From Actinomyces sp. oral taxon 414 (lineage in GTDB: Bacteria > Actinomycetota > Actinomycetes > Actinomycetales > Actinomycetaceae), in contig NZ_CP012590.1 in NCBI RefSeq assembly GCF_001278845.1, positions 3,410,001 through 3,474,000 of the forward strand: DNA of 64,000 nucleotides. The letters run 5' to 3'. Under the pieces are notes generated by a model. It was given only the letters and a program-made list of their open reading frames with translations, made no database searches and was not told the DNA's origin. Positions 42,679 through 50,621 of the stretch are shown here, piece after piece (positions within the stretch are counted from its first letter, which is position 1; each line of letters opens with the position of its first letter). The position numbers and the translations under genes are program-made.

Positions 42679-44292
42679 ATGGTCAGGCGGCGCAGACCCA
42701 CCGGACTCCGGTACCTGCAGATACTCGGGGTCGTCGCGCTGGCGCTCGTGTCGATCGGCGGCACCTGGGCGGGTACCCGCTCCTGGGGGCTCACGGCCGG
42801 GGCGGCGCTGGCCCTGATCGCCCTGCGGTGGTGCGGGCGCCACGCCGACGCCGTCCTCGGCGTCCACGGCCTCCTGTGCGCGGTCCAGATCATTGTCACG
42901 GACTCCGTCCTGCCCGCAGATCTGCCAATGACCGTGTCCCTCTACGCGGTGGGACGACGGGGCAGGCGGGAGCTCACGCCCCTGTGGACCGCGGCAGTGG
43001 TCATCGGGGCCGCGCTGGGCTCCTGGGACTGGAGCCGGGACAAGCTGGGCTTCCCCACCTACTACCGCCAGAGTCTGCTCATGAGCTTCGCCATACCCAT
43101 ATGCGTATCCGCCATCTCCTGGGGCCTGGGCAGGTCGGAGAGGCAGCACCAGGAACTGGCCGCCAGCCGCGTGGTCGAGGCCGAGGCCCTGGCCGCGGAG
43201 GCCCGCGCCCGCCAGGCGGAGTCGGCGGCCCGCCTGGCGGAGGAGGAGCAGCGGCACGCGGCGCGCGACGCGGCCCTGCGCACCGAGATCGCCCGGGAGG
43301 TCCACGACGTCGTGGGGCACGCCCTGGCCCTCATCGCGGTCCAGGCCGAGGCGGGCCACTACCTGGCGTCGAGCTCCGACGACATCGACGTTTCGCCGCC
43401 CCAGCGCCTGGAGCAGGCGGCGCAGGCGCTGGGGACGATACGGAGGACCGCCCGCTCGGCCCTGGCCGACACCCGCGGTCTGACCCGCACCCTGACCTCC
43501 TCGTCCTCCTCCCCGGAGTCGGGCGGGCCGCTGCGCCCGGTTCCGGGACTCTCCGACCTGCCGCGACTCGTCAACGACGTCCGCGCCGCCGGGCTGCCGG
43601 TCGAATTGAGGATCGACGACCCGCCGCCGGGCCGCCCCGCCCTCGGGACACAGGCCGGGCTCGCCCTCTACCGCACGGCCCAGGAGTCGCTGACCAATGT
43701 GCTCAAGCACGCGGGGCCGGCCTCCGTCGATATAACGGTGGAGCACCGCGACGACGACGTCGTCCTGACCGTCACGGACCGTCCCGACGACGGCCCCGGC
43801 GCTGACCCCGACCCCGCCGCCGACGCGCCGTCTCCCGGGGTGGCCGGGGCGGCCGGAGTCTCCCGCGCCGATGCGGCGGAGGGCACCGTCCGATCCGTCG
43901 CGGACGGCGACCCGGCCGGAGTCTCCCGCGCCGATGCCGCGGAGGGCCCGCCGCGCGGCGGGTGCCCGGGCGACCCCGGCGAACGGAACGGCCACGAGGA
44001 GCGGGGCGAGCGCGGCGGGCAGGGCCTGGCGAATCTGCGCCGTCGTCTCGAAGCGGTCGGCGGGGACCTGAAGGCCGGGCCGCGACCCGGCGGCGGATTC
44101 GCCGTGCGCGCCCGCATCCCCGCGACCACGGCCGCGGAGCGGGACGTCGCGGCGCCGTCCACTGCGCAGCCCGCCTCTTCCCCCGCGGAACGGAATGCCG
44201 TGGCGCCACCCGCCGCGCAGCCCGCCTCTTCCCCCGCGGTCCCCGAGGAGCGGGACGCCGCAGCCGCGCATTTGAGGGATGAGGCGCCGTGA
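42679..44292 (+). CDS. NarL-type sensor histidine kinase with repeat insertion in the ATPase domain
   Basis: A 537-residue kinase. Four or five membrane helices in residues 1-150, a long coiled coil (VEAEALAAEARARQAESAAR), then the HisKA_3 box EIAREVHDVVGHALALIAVQ and N-box ALYRTAQESLTNVLKHAGP. Between the N-box and the G-box (GGQGLANLRRRLEAVGGDL) lies an insertion of about 60 residues with the repeated unit AGVSRADAAEG. The C-terminus has another repeat (AAQPASSPA). These low-complexity insertions are unusual. ATG 42679 chosen as the first after the Fic stop. Overlaps its regulator by 4 bp. Confidence 0.87.
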   Translation: MVRRRRPTGLRYLQILGVVALALVSIGGTWAGTRSWGLTAGAALALIALRWCGRHADAVLGVHGLLCAVQIIVTDSVLPADLPMTVSLYAVGRRGRRELTPLWTAAVVIGAALGSWDWSRDKLGFPTYYRQSLLMSFAIPICVSAISWGLGRSERQHQELAASRVVEAEALAAEARARQAESAARLAEEEQRHAARDAALRTEIAREVHDVVGHALALIAVQAEAGHYLASSSDDIDVSPPQRLEQAAQALGTIRRTARSALADTRGLTRTLTSSSSSPESGGPLRPVPGLSDLPRLVNDVRAAGLPVELRIDDPPPGRPALGTQAGLALYRTAQESLTNVLKHAGPASVDITVEHRDDDVVLTVTDRPDDGPGADPDPAADAPSPGVAGAAGVSRADAAEGTVRSVADGDPAGVSRADAAEGPPRGGCPGDPGERNGHEERGERGGQGLANLRRRLEAVGGDLKAGPRPGGGFAVRARIPATTAAERDVAAPSTAQPASSPAERNAVAPPAAQPASSPAVPEERDAAAAHLRDEAP

Positions 44293-45116
44293 GCCGGCCA
44301 CTGCGCATCGCGCTGGTGGACGACCAGGACCTGGTCCGCACCGGCTTCCGCATGATCCTCGACGCCCAGAGGGACATGTGCGTCGTCGGGCAGGCCTCCG
44401 ACGGCGTCGGCGCCCTGTCCATGGTCAGGACGACCCGGCCCGACGTCGTGCTCATGGACATTCGAATGCCCGCCCTGGACGGCATCGCCGCCACCCGGGC
44501 CGTCCTGGAGGCCGATCCCGGGATCAAGGTGATCGTGCTGACCACCTTCGACCTGGACGACTACCTCGTGGCCGCCATGCGGGCCGGGGCCTCGGGCTTC
44601 CTGCTCAAGGACACCACGGCCCCCGAGCTGATCGCCGGGATCCGGGCCGTGGCGCGGGGCGACTCGGTCGTGGCCCCCTCGGCCACCCGCCGACTGCTGG
44701 AGCGCTGGTTCGCGCCGCCCGCCTCCGCCGATTCCCCGGGGGCCGGCGCGGCGCGCCCCATCGACTCCCCGGGACTCGGCGCGCGCCCCGCCGACCCCCC
44801 AGAGCACAGCGCGCGGGCCGCCGACTCCCCAGAGCACAGCGTGCGGGCCGGACGAGCAGGCCTCCTCGCGGTCCTGTCCGACCGGGAGAAGGAGATCCTC
44901 ACCCTGGTGGGACGGGCCATGAACAACAGAGAGATAGCCGGCGACCTCTTCCTGGCCGAGTCGACGATCAAGTCCCACATCAACCGCATGCTGCGCAAGC
45001 TGAGCTTGCGGGACCGCGCCCAGCTCATTGTGCTGGCGTACGAGAGCGGGCTCGTGCGCGCGGGCGAGGGGCCGGAGCCGGTCGGGACCGATCATCCGGA
45101 CCGCCCATCCCAGTGA
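44289..45116 (+). CDS. NarL/LuxR-type response regulator
   Basis: A 275-residue regulator. Receiver: ALVDDQDLVRTGFRMIL, phosphoacceptor Asp in DVVLMDIRMPALDG, Thr in IVLTTFDLDDY and Lys in FLLKDTTAPEL. A linker of about 50 residues holds a duplicated SPEHSxRA unit (PEHSARAADSPEHSVRA). LuxR-type helix-turn-helix: NNREIAGDLFLAESTIKSHI. GTG 44289 overlaps the kinase stop (GTGA). Its target may be one of the MacB-like ABC operons; this is inference. Confidence 0.9.
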   Translation: MSRPLRIALVDDQDLVRTGFRMILDAQRDMCVVGQASDGVGALSMVRTTRPDVVLMDIRMPALDGIAATRAVLEADPGIKVIVLTTFDLDDYLVAAMRAGASGFLLKDTTAPELIAGIRAVARGDSVVAPSATRRLLERWFAPPASADSPGAGAARPIDSPGLGARPADPPEHSARAADSPEHSVRAGRAGLLAVLSDREKEILTLVGRAMNNREIAGDLFLAESTIKSHINRMLRKLSLRDRAQLIVLAYESGLVRAGEGPEPVGTDHPDRPSQ

Positions 45117-45142
45117 GTTCGGCGCGGGTAGCCCCGGTGCCC

Positions 45143-45229
45143 CGGATCTCCTCCCGCCACGGGCTGACGCACCGCCCATTTCCAGGCCGACGCGACCGGG
45201 TACGGATCTCCTCCCGCCACGGGCTGACG
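45143..45229. repeat. 27-bp direct repeat
   Basis: The 27-bp sequence beginning CGGATCTCCTCCCGCCACGG and ending GGGCTGACG occurs at 45143-45169 and 45203-45229, 60 bp apart, just after the regulator's stop. The spacing (60) equals that of another repeat pair at 52300-52383. Confidence 0.6.
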
Positions 45230-45311
45230 GCAGGTGCCGGGATGCGCCCAATGAGCCTTTAAAGTTATTCGGTGTGATTTTGAATGACCGCCCTTGGTGA
45301 CGAATAGTGTT

Positions 45312-45950
45312 TTAGTCGCTCCGCTCCGCGACGTTATTCCGGTGACATTGTTCGAAAATCGTTTTTATACCGCTCCTGAGCATGTACAGTGACACCAGCA
45401 CGGAACCAACGGTGTCCAGATGTGATGAAATTCTGGAGTCGGGGAATACCAGTATTACAGCAAGCACAATGGTTACGCACACGTCGACACCCGATTTTGC
45501 TTTGAACAACCTCGCCTGTACACCCAGGATGGAATTTCCCTGCTTTTTGTGAAGAAATGCATACCGGCGCCAGAAGAATATGTTGGTGGCCGCGCCGAGA
45601 ATCGCGATCGCAAGTGCAGGAACGACGTTCCCCTTGTCTTCCCTGCCTGACAGGACTGTCAGGAGGATCATGCTCATCCCGCTCACGCACATGATCACGC
45701 CGACGAAACTGTTTCCTCTTCTCTCCAGCGCATGTTTCCGCTTCTCGTCCATCTTTCGTCTGTTCGTCACCGTGTACACGGCGAAGGCGACGATGAGCGC
45801 CAAGAACTCTGCCGTTCGCCTGGTGAAGTCGGAGAGTTGTGTGGAGCTGTGACCAACAGTGAGGCCCAGGCCCAGGACCAGCGGTCCGGGTGAGCTCAGT
45901 AGCATTGAGGTCAGGAGGGTTCGGTAACCGCTTTTCTTATCTTGATCCAT
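45312..45950 (-). CDS. CDF-like membrane protein with degenerate metal sites
   Basis: A 212-residue membrane protein with five or six helices. It follows the pattern of cation diffusion facilitators: AVYTVTNRRKMDEKRKHALE sits where the family's first cytoplasmic loop lies, NSILGVQARLFKAKSGVDVC matches the helix-5 segment 'S-ALRADALHxxSDV', and TVGSVLVSLYMLRSGIKTI matches helix 6. The His/Asp ligands of both conserved metal motifs are missing, and the C-terminal domain is absent. Lower GC than the surroundings. Paired with the kinase-like gene upstream. Family call is inference. Confidence 0.55.
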   Translation of the reverse strand: MDQDKKSGYRTLLTSMLLSSPGPLVLGLGLTVGHSSTQLSDFTRRTAEFLALIVAFAVYTVTNRRKMDEKRKHALERRGNSFVGVIMCVSGMSMILLTVLSGREDKGNVVPALAIAILGAATNIFFWRRYAFLHKKQGNSILGVQARLFKAKSGVDVCVTIVLAVILVFPDSRISSHLDTVGSVLVSLYMLRSGIKTIFEQCHRNNVAERSD

Positions 45951-45992
45951 GAGTTCTCCTGAATTAGATTGCGAGATTGATGCGAAAGAAAG

Positions 45993-46736
45993 CTACTGGA
46001 ACAGAAGATGTGCCGGACACAGAATCAGCATGGCCGCCGCTGGGCAGAAGAAAGTATCAAGCCCGTTGGACGTTGCCAGCTCGGCGGCCGTGGTGACCGT
46101 CGCCATCAGAGCGGATACCAGGAGGGCCTGCTCCGAGGAGAAGGTGTCATTCCATGAAAGAACCGCGAAAACGCTCACCCAGGAGAGTACAAGCATGGCG
46201 AGCGTGCCCTCCAAGGATTTTCTCCGCATTTTTCCGATATTATTCTTCCCGTACCGTTTCCCGACCAGCGCGGCGGCCGCGTCCCCTGGCCCCCAGGCGA
46301 AGATGCTGGCAAGGGCGAGGTTCCTGTCCCCGAGCCAGCCCCAGCAGACGCCTACTGCCAACATGAACATGAGGTAAGAGGCGCTCAGGCTCTTGTGCAG
46401 TTCTCCGGGACTTCTTTCAGATGATATATTTGAAAGAGAGGAGGCGGTGGGCCGATCTTTTATAGACCGATCCTTTATCGAGAGAAGAAGGAGAAGGATC
46501 GGGTGCGCCGCGACGGCGAACACCACTATTGTGACTTCCGTGATCCTCCAGTCGGCAAAAGCGTACAGCCATACCGTTAGAACAATAATTGCGGAGATAT
46601 GCAGGAGCTTCCTGGACACTTCTGGAGGCACTGAGACTATTTTGCGAATGAAAAGCACGGATGAAGCGCACAGAAAATATGCGCCGACGACGTAGAGCAG
46701 ACCCTGCAGTATTCTTATGGGGACCACGACTGGCAT
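45993..46736 (-). CDS. Phytol/dolichol-kinase-like (VTE5/SEC59 family) membrane protein
   Basis: A 247-residue protein with seven or so helices. Motifs match CTP-dependent polyprenol kinases: SRKLLHISAIIVLTVW at the second helix, WGPGDAAAALVGKRYGK (nucleotide-binding Gly-Asp), then RRKSLEGTLAMLVLSW and TAAELATSNGLDTFFCP near the C-terminus. It probably phosphorylates an isoprenoid alcohol. ATG 46736 has AGAAGG eight bases upstream, and that site lies inside a MITE-end sequence (46739-46756). Followed 42 bp later by the CDF-like gene, likely one transcript. Confidence 0.65.
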   Translation of the reverse strand: MPVVVPIRILQGLLYVVGAYFLCASSVLFIRKIVSVPPEVSRKLLHISAIIVLTVWLYAFADWRITEVTIVVFAVAAHPILLLLLSIKDRSIKDRPTASSLSNISSERSPGELHKSLSASYLMFMLAVGVCWGWLGDRNLALASIFAWGPGDAAAALVGKRYGKNNIGKMRRKSLEGTLAMLVLSWVSVFAVLSWNDTFSSEQALLVSALMATVTTAAELATSNGLDTFFCPAAAMLILCPAHLLFQ

Positions 46737-47086
46737 GTTGAACCCTTCTCATCGGAGTTGCTGGCGATGGTGGTGGTGCCCGGTCGGGCTCGGCTCGGCC
46801 CAATAGCGCGCCCGCCGGCAGAGGGAACGAGATTGGACGCCTCAACCGTTTTGCGTCATGAGGCTGCAGACGTCGGATCCTGACGGGGCAGCGGAGTCCA
46901 TCAGAGTCGGGATGGGTGGCGCTGAGTCATCCGATCCGGCATCGAAGATCCTCACCACCACGATTCACTATAGCACCCCGAAGGGCCTTGGTGAAGTCGA
47001 CGGAGATTGTCCGGTGTTCGGAGTTCTCGGCGTATTGGCGGGGCTGCGGCGCGGCCCCGCCGGGACGATTGTGTGATGTTGGTTCA

Positions 47087-47217
47087 CAAAGGTTATTCAG
47101 GGTGTGATTTCGAACACGTAGAGCGCGAGGACGGCGGTGATTGTCCGATCGAATATGTGCAGGGCTTTCTCGCAGGCGGTGCGAATGGATTATTCAGGAC
47201 TTGATGTTGGCGGTGGA
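47087..47217. mobile_element. Remnant of an IS5-type element end
   Basis: About 130 bp beginning AAAGGTTATTCAGGGTGTGA and continuing with GAACACGTAGAGCGCGAGGA and CGGCGGTGATTGTCCGATCG, clearly related to the 3' end of the IS at 20354 and 21308 (reverse strand). The rest of the element is gone. A shorter match (AAAGTTATTCGGTGTGATTT) occurs at 45261-45280. Confidence 0.65.
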
Positions 47218-47279
47218 CTCGTCGGGAGAGCCGCCGGGCGGGGGCCCGCAGAGATCGCCACCACGCTAAGGAACATGCC

Positions 47280-47395
47280 CGGCCCGGCTTGCGTCATGCG
47301 AGCCCAGCGCGACGGAATCCACCCCAGCTCGATCCGTGCCGGCCCATCTCGCACAATGCGAGCCCAGCTGACATCACCAAAACGACACCCCGGTG
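47280..47395. repeat. Interspersed repeat related to 14755-14900
   Basis: Two copies of a GCGAGCCCAGC-containing unit (CATGCGAGCCCAGCGCGACG and ACAATGCGAGCCCAGCTGAC) match, inverted, the units GGCTCGCATTGCGCCAGG and GGCTCGCACGGCGCGAGG at 14770-14900, including the flanking GATGTCACC/TGACATCACC. It lies in the 640-bp non-coding stretch before the orphan ABC permease. Confidence 0.5.
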
Positions 47396-47770
47396 GCGGG
47401 GGCATCGTGGAAGGCAGCCGCGAGCAGGACCGCCGGGATGACGACGCCCCCGGGAGGCGGGGCCCACCGGCACGCTCTTCCAGCGCCGGCTGGCCACGGC
47501 CTGACGCCCCCGAGGCGGGGCTCACCGACGGACGGCGCACCGGATCCCGGGCCGCACCCCGACTCCCCCGGGGCAGACGCGCAGACGGACGGCGCGACCG
47601 GCGCGACCGACACGACCGGACCCGGTCTCGCCCCAGCCCCGCGACCGAGACGTCCCCCTTTAGTCGGAGACGGGGTCGGCAAGCCGTCTTTCGGCGCATT
47701 CCCCCGGATCTCGGCCCGCTTCTACCGTGGGTGCCATCAGTTGATGGATCGAACAGGGAGAAGATTCCCA

Positions 47771-47850
47771 TGAGCCGAGCTCCTCACCCCGCCCGAAGCG
47801 ACCGCCCCCAGCCCCCAGCCGGCTCCTCCCAGGCCAGGGGGGTGCGTTGA
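47771..47850 (+). pseudogene. C-terminal scrap of an ABC ATPase gene
   Basis: A frame of 26 codons (ATG 47771) that is Pro/Arg-rich and ends in SSQARGVR followed directly by the permease start. The complete ATPase homologues end in LQTRGVR and LQTRRVR at the same distance from their permeases. The whole nucleotide-binding domain is missing. The same sequence may simply be translated as a short leader peptide. Confidence 0.55.
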
Positions 47851-47851
47851 T

Positions 47852-50338
47852 ATGCCCTCCCTGCTCGACGCCCGCCGCACCGCCGCGGCCCTGGTCGCCG
47901 TGGCCCTGAGCGCGGCCCTGATCGCCTTCGCCTTCATCGTCTCCGACTCCTTCACCGCCCAGCTCACCGCCGCCGCCCGCGCCTCGGTGGGCGACGCCGA
48001 CGTCGTCGTCCTGCCCCAGCGCGGCGAGGACCTGCCCGAGAGCACCGCGCAGAACATCGCCGCCGCGTCCGGGGTGGCCGGCGTGCGCCCCTACATCGAG
48101 GGCATGACCTACCTCGATCGGCCCGGCACCGCCTACGACGAGCACGTCTTCGTCCTGGACGTGCCGACCCTGACCAGTACCACCCGTCTGAGCGCCGGGC
48201 GCCTGCCCGAGGCGGCCGGGGAGGTCGCGGTCTCCTCGTTGTTCGCGCAGAACCAGAACCTGGGGGTCGGCGACGCGGCCTCCTTCATCAAGGACCCGAC
48301 CGACGACGCCGCCTCCCCCACCACCGCCACCATCGTGGGCATTATCGAGCCCGGGGCCGAAGCGACCCGGCAGAGCCCGCAGGACTCCTACGTCTTCGCC
48401 ACCGCCGACGAGCGCGCCGCCCTGGGCGTGAGCGAAACGCCCGTCGTCCTGTACGTCACCGCACGGGACGGGGTCTCCGCCGGCGACCTCCTGGACTCGG
48501 TGACGAGGGCGGCCGGCGGCGCCCAGGTCTACACCGCCGACGACATCGTCACCATGCGCGCCGCGAACAGCGGCAGCAGCACCTCGGCGACGCTGCTCCT
48601 GCTGGGTGTGCTCGGGCCGGTGTGCGCGGTGGTGGCGGCCATCGTCATCGCCACGACCTTCGCCACCCTGGTGGCCCGCCAGACCCGCACCACCGGACTG
48701 CTTCGCTGCGTGGGGGCCTCGCGCCGCCAGGTCATGGGCGCCGTGCTGCGCACCGCCGCCCTCACCGGGGTTCTCGGCTCCGTTCTCGGCGCCGGGATCG
48801 GGGCCGGAGCCGGGGCCGCCCTCATCCGCTCCGGCGTCGTCGACGGCCTCGGGTCGCAGTACCTGACCATCACCCCCGCCTCCCTGGCCCTGGCCGTCGG
48901 GACGTCCACCCTGGTCACCCTCGTCGCGGCCCTGTGGCCCGCCCGCCGCGCCGCCCGCATCTCGCCCCTGGTCGCCCTGACCGGCGTCGTCGCCGACGAC
49001 CGCACCCTGGGCCGACGCCGCCTGGCCGCCGCCATCGCGGGCGCCGTCATCGCCGCCGCCGGCTCCGCCGTCATGTTCCTGGCGGTCAGGGCCCGCATTC
49101 TGGAGTTCACGGCGGCCGGCGCCGTCGTGCTCGTCCTGGGCGTGCTGGTCGCCCTGCCGCTGCTGGTGGTCGGCGCCTCCCGGCTCATCGGGCGCCTGGC
49201 GGGCGCCGAGCGCCACCCCGTCCTCCACCTGGCAACCCGCAACCTGGAGCGCAACCCGGGGCGGGCGAGCGCGACCACCGCCGCCCTGCTCGTCTCCGTG
49301 GGCGTGGCCGCCACCATGGTCACCGGCCTGACCAGCGTCGCGGCCTCCACGGACAGCTACCTCAGCTCCGGCGCCCCCATCGACATCCGCGTCCAGGGCA
49401 CGACGGCGCAGCAGGACATCGACTCGCTCACCGCGCAGGTCAAGGGCGTCGACGGCGTCCAGACCGTCGTGGCGGTCCCCGAGCTGAGCCTGCGCCTGAC
49501 CCCCGAGAACAAGGACGCCTACTCCGACACCAGGGGCGACGACGACTTCACCGTGCACGCGGTGGACGAGGCCGCGGTGGCCCCCGTCATCCGCTCCCAC
49601 CACGGCCTGGAGGGACTGGACGACGGCACTCTCATCGTCGGCGGCATCTACCACCTGGCCGAGGGCTCGAAGGTGACCCTCACCGGACCGGCGGGCAGCG
49701 CCGAGCTCACGGTCCACGTCGAGGAGGGCGGCTTCGGCCCGGTCATCACCCCCGCCGTCGCCCACCGGCTCGTCGGGGACGCCCCCACCGCCCACGCCCT
49801 GTGGGCGCGCACCAGCGGCGACGGCTCCGACGCCGCCCCGGCCGTCCGCGTCCGCCAGGCCCTGCGCGGCACCGGGCTGCTCGTGAGCGGCTCGGCCGAC
49901 GGGCGCACCGCCTTCTCCCAGCAGATCCAGCGGGTGACGGTGGTCATTGGAGCTGTCCTCGGCCTGACCCTGCTCATCACCCTGTCCGGCCTGGCCAACA
50001 CCACCGACGTGTCCGTCCTGGAGCGCACCCGCGAGATCGGCGTCCTGCGGGCCACCGGCACCGGGCGCGCGCAGGTGCGGGGCCTGTTCCTCGCCGAGGC
50101 CGTCCTCACCGCCCTCCTGGGCGGCCTCATCGGCGTCGCCCTGGGGGCGGCCATCGGACTGGCGGGCGTGGCCGCCCTCATGGGCACGCAAGCCGGCTCG
50201 GGCCTCAACCTGCAACTCCCCTGGCTGGCACTGATCGGAATCCTCCTGGCCTCTGCCGCCGTCGGCGTCCTCGCCTCCCTGCGACCCGCGGGCCGGGCCG
50301 CCGCCATCGCCCCCGTCGCCGCCCTGGCCACCGACTGA
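47852..50338 (+). CDS. MacB/FtsX-type ABC permease without its ATPase
   Basis: An 828-residue permease of the same family as 37598-40075 and 52737-55190, closest to the latter (shared ASVGDADVVVLPQRGEDLPE and LVVGASRLIGRLAGAERHP). Two FtsX units, large external domains and NTTDVSVLERTREIGVLRAT are intact. Upstream, only the tail of the ATPase gene is left, followed by MITE/IS debris. It may borrow the ATPase of a paralogous pair or be functionless. No frameshift is seen. Confidence 0.85.
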   Translation: MPSLLDARRTAAALVAVALSAALIAFAFIVSDSFTAQLTAAARASVGDADVVVLPQRGEDLPESTAQNIAAASGVAGVRPYIEGMTYLDRPGTAYDEHVFVLDVPTLTSTTRLSAGRLPEAAGEVAVSSLFAQNQNLGVGDAASFIKDPTDDAASPTTATIVGIIEPGAEATRQSPQDSYVFATADERAALGVSETPVVLYVTARDGVSAGDLLDSVTRAAGGAQVYTADDIVTMRAANSGSSTSATLLLLGVLGPVCAVVAAIVIATTFATLVARQTRTTGLLRCVGASRRQVMGAVLRTAALTGVLGSVLGAGIGAGAGAALIRSGVVDGLGSQYLTITPASLALAVGTSTLVTLVAALWPARRAARISPLVALTGVVADDRTLGRRRLAAAIAGAVIAAAGSAVMFLAVRARILEFTAAGAVVLVLGVLVALPLLVVGASRLIGRLAGAERHPVLHLATRNLERNPGRASATTAALLVSVGVAATMVTGLTSVAASTDSYLSSGAPIDIRVQGTTAQQDIDSLTAQVKGVDGVQTVVAVPELSLRLTPENKDAYSDTRGDDDFTVHAVDEAAVAPVIRSHHGLEGLDDGTLIVGGIYHLAEGSKVTLTGPAGSAELTVHVEEGGFGPVITPAVAHRLVGDAPTAHALWARTSGDGSDAAPAVRVRQALRGTGLLVSGSADGRTAFSQQIQRVTVVIGAVLGLTLLITLSGLANTTDVSVLERTREIGVLRATGTGRAQVRGLFLAEAVLTALLGGLIGVALGAAIGLAGVAALMGTQAGSGLNLQLPWLALIGILLASAAVGVLASLRPAGRAAAIAPVAALATD

Positions 50339-50398
50339 CCACCGCCCGGCCCCGGGACGCCCCGGCGAACCACGCGCAGCGGCCCCTCGACGCCAAGA

Positions 50399-50459
50399 CG
50401 TGCACTTCGCACTCGAGAACAACGGCTGGAACCGCCCACTCGAGTGCGAAGTGCACGTT
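50399..50459. repeat. Perfect palindromic element (20-bp arms)
   Basis: ACGTGCACTTCGCACTCGAG and its exact complement CTCGAGTGCGAAGTGCACGT flank a 21-nt loop containing GGCTGGAAC. A degenerate copy is at 21109-21172. It follows the permease stop by about 60 bp and could terminate transcription, but recurrence elsewhere suggests a mobile REP-like unit. Confidence 0.7.
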
Positions 50460-50621
50460 TCGGCGGGAGGGGCCGCCCGCCCATCGGGTGACGCGCCCGC
50501 AGGCGGGGCGGACCCGGCGTTGCCACCCTCGGGTGGCAACGCTCCCGCGGCCTTGCAACCCGGGGTGGAAAATCGGTCCGGACCGGTGTAACCGACGCCG
50601 TCGGCGCCTACGGTCAACACC

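Noticed and set aside
45143..45229. Possible CRISPR array
   Set aside because: Only two repeat units with one spacer, no further units and no cas gene anywhere in the window.
46858..47076. A 72-codon plus-strand frame before the IS remnant
   Set aside because: No recognisable domain or ribosome site; the sequence looks like decayed mobile DNA, though its true origin is unclear.
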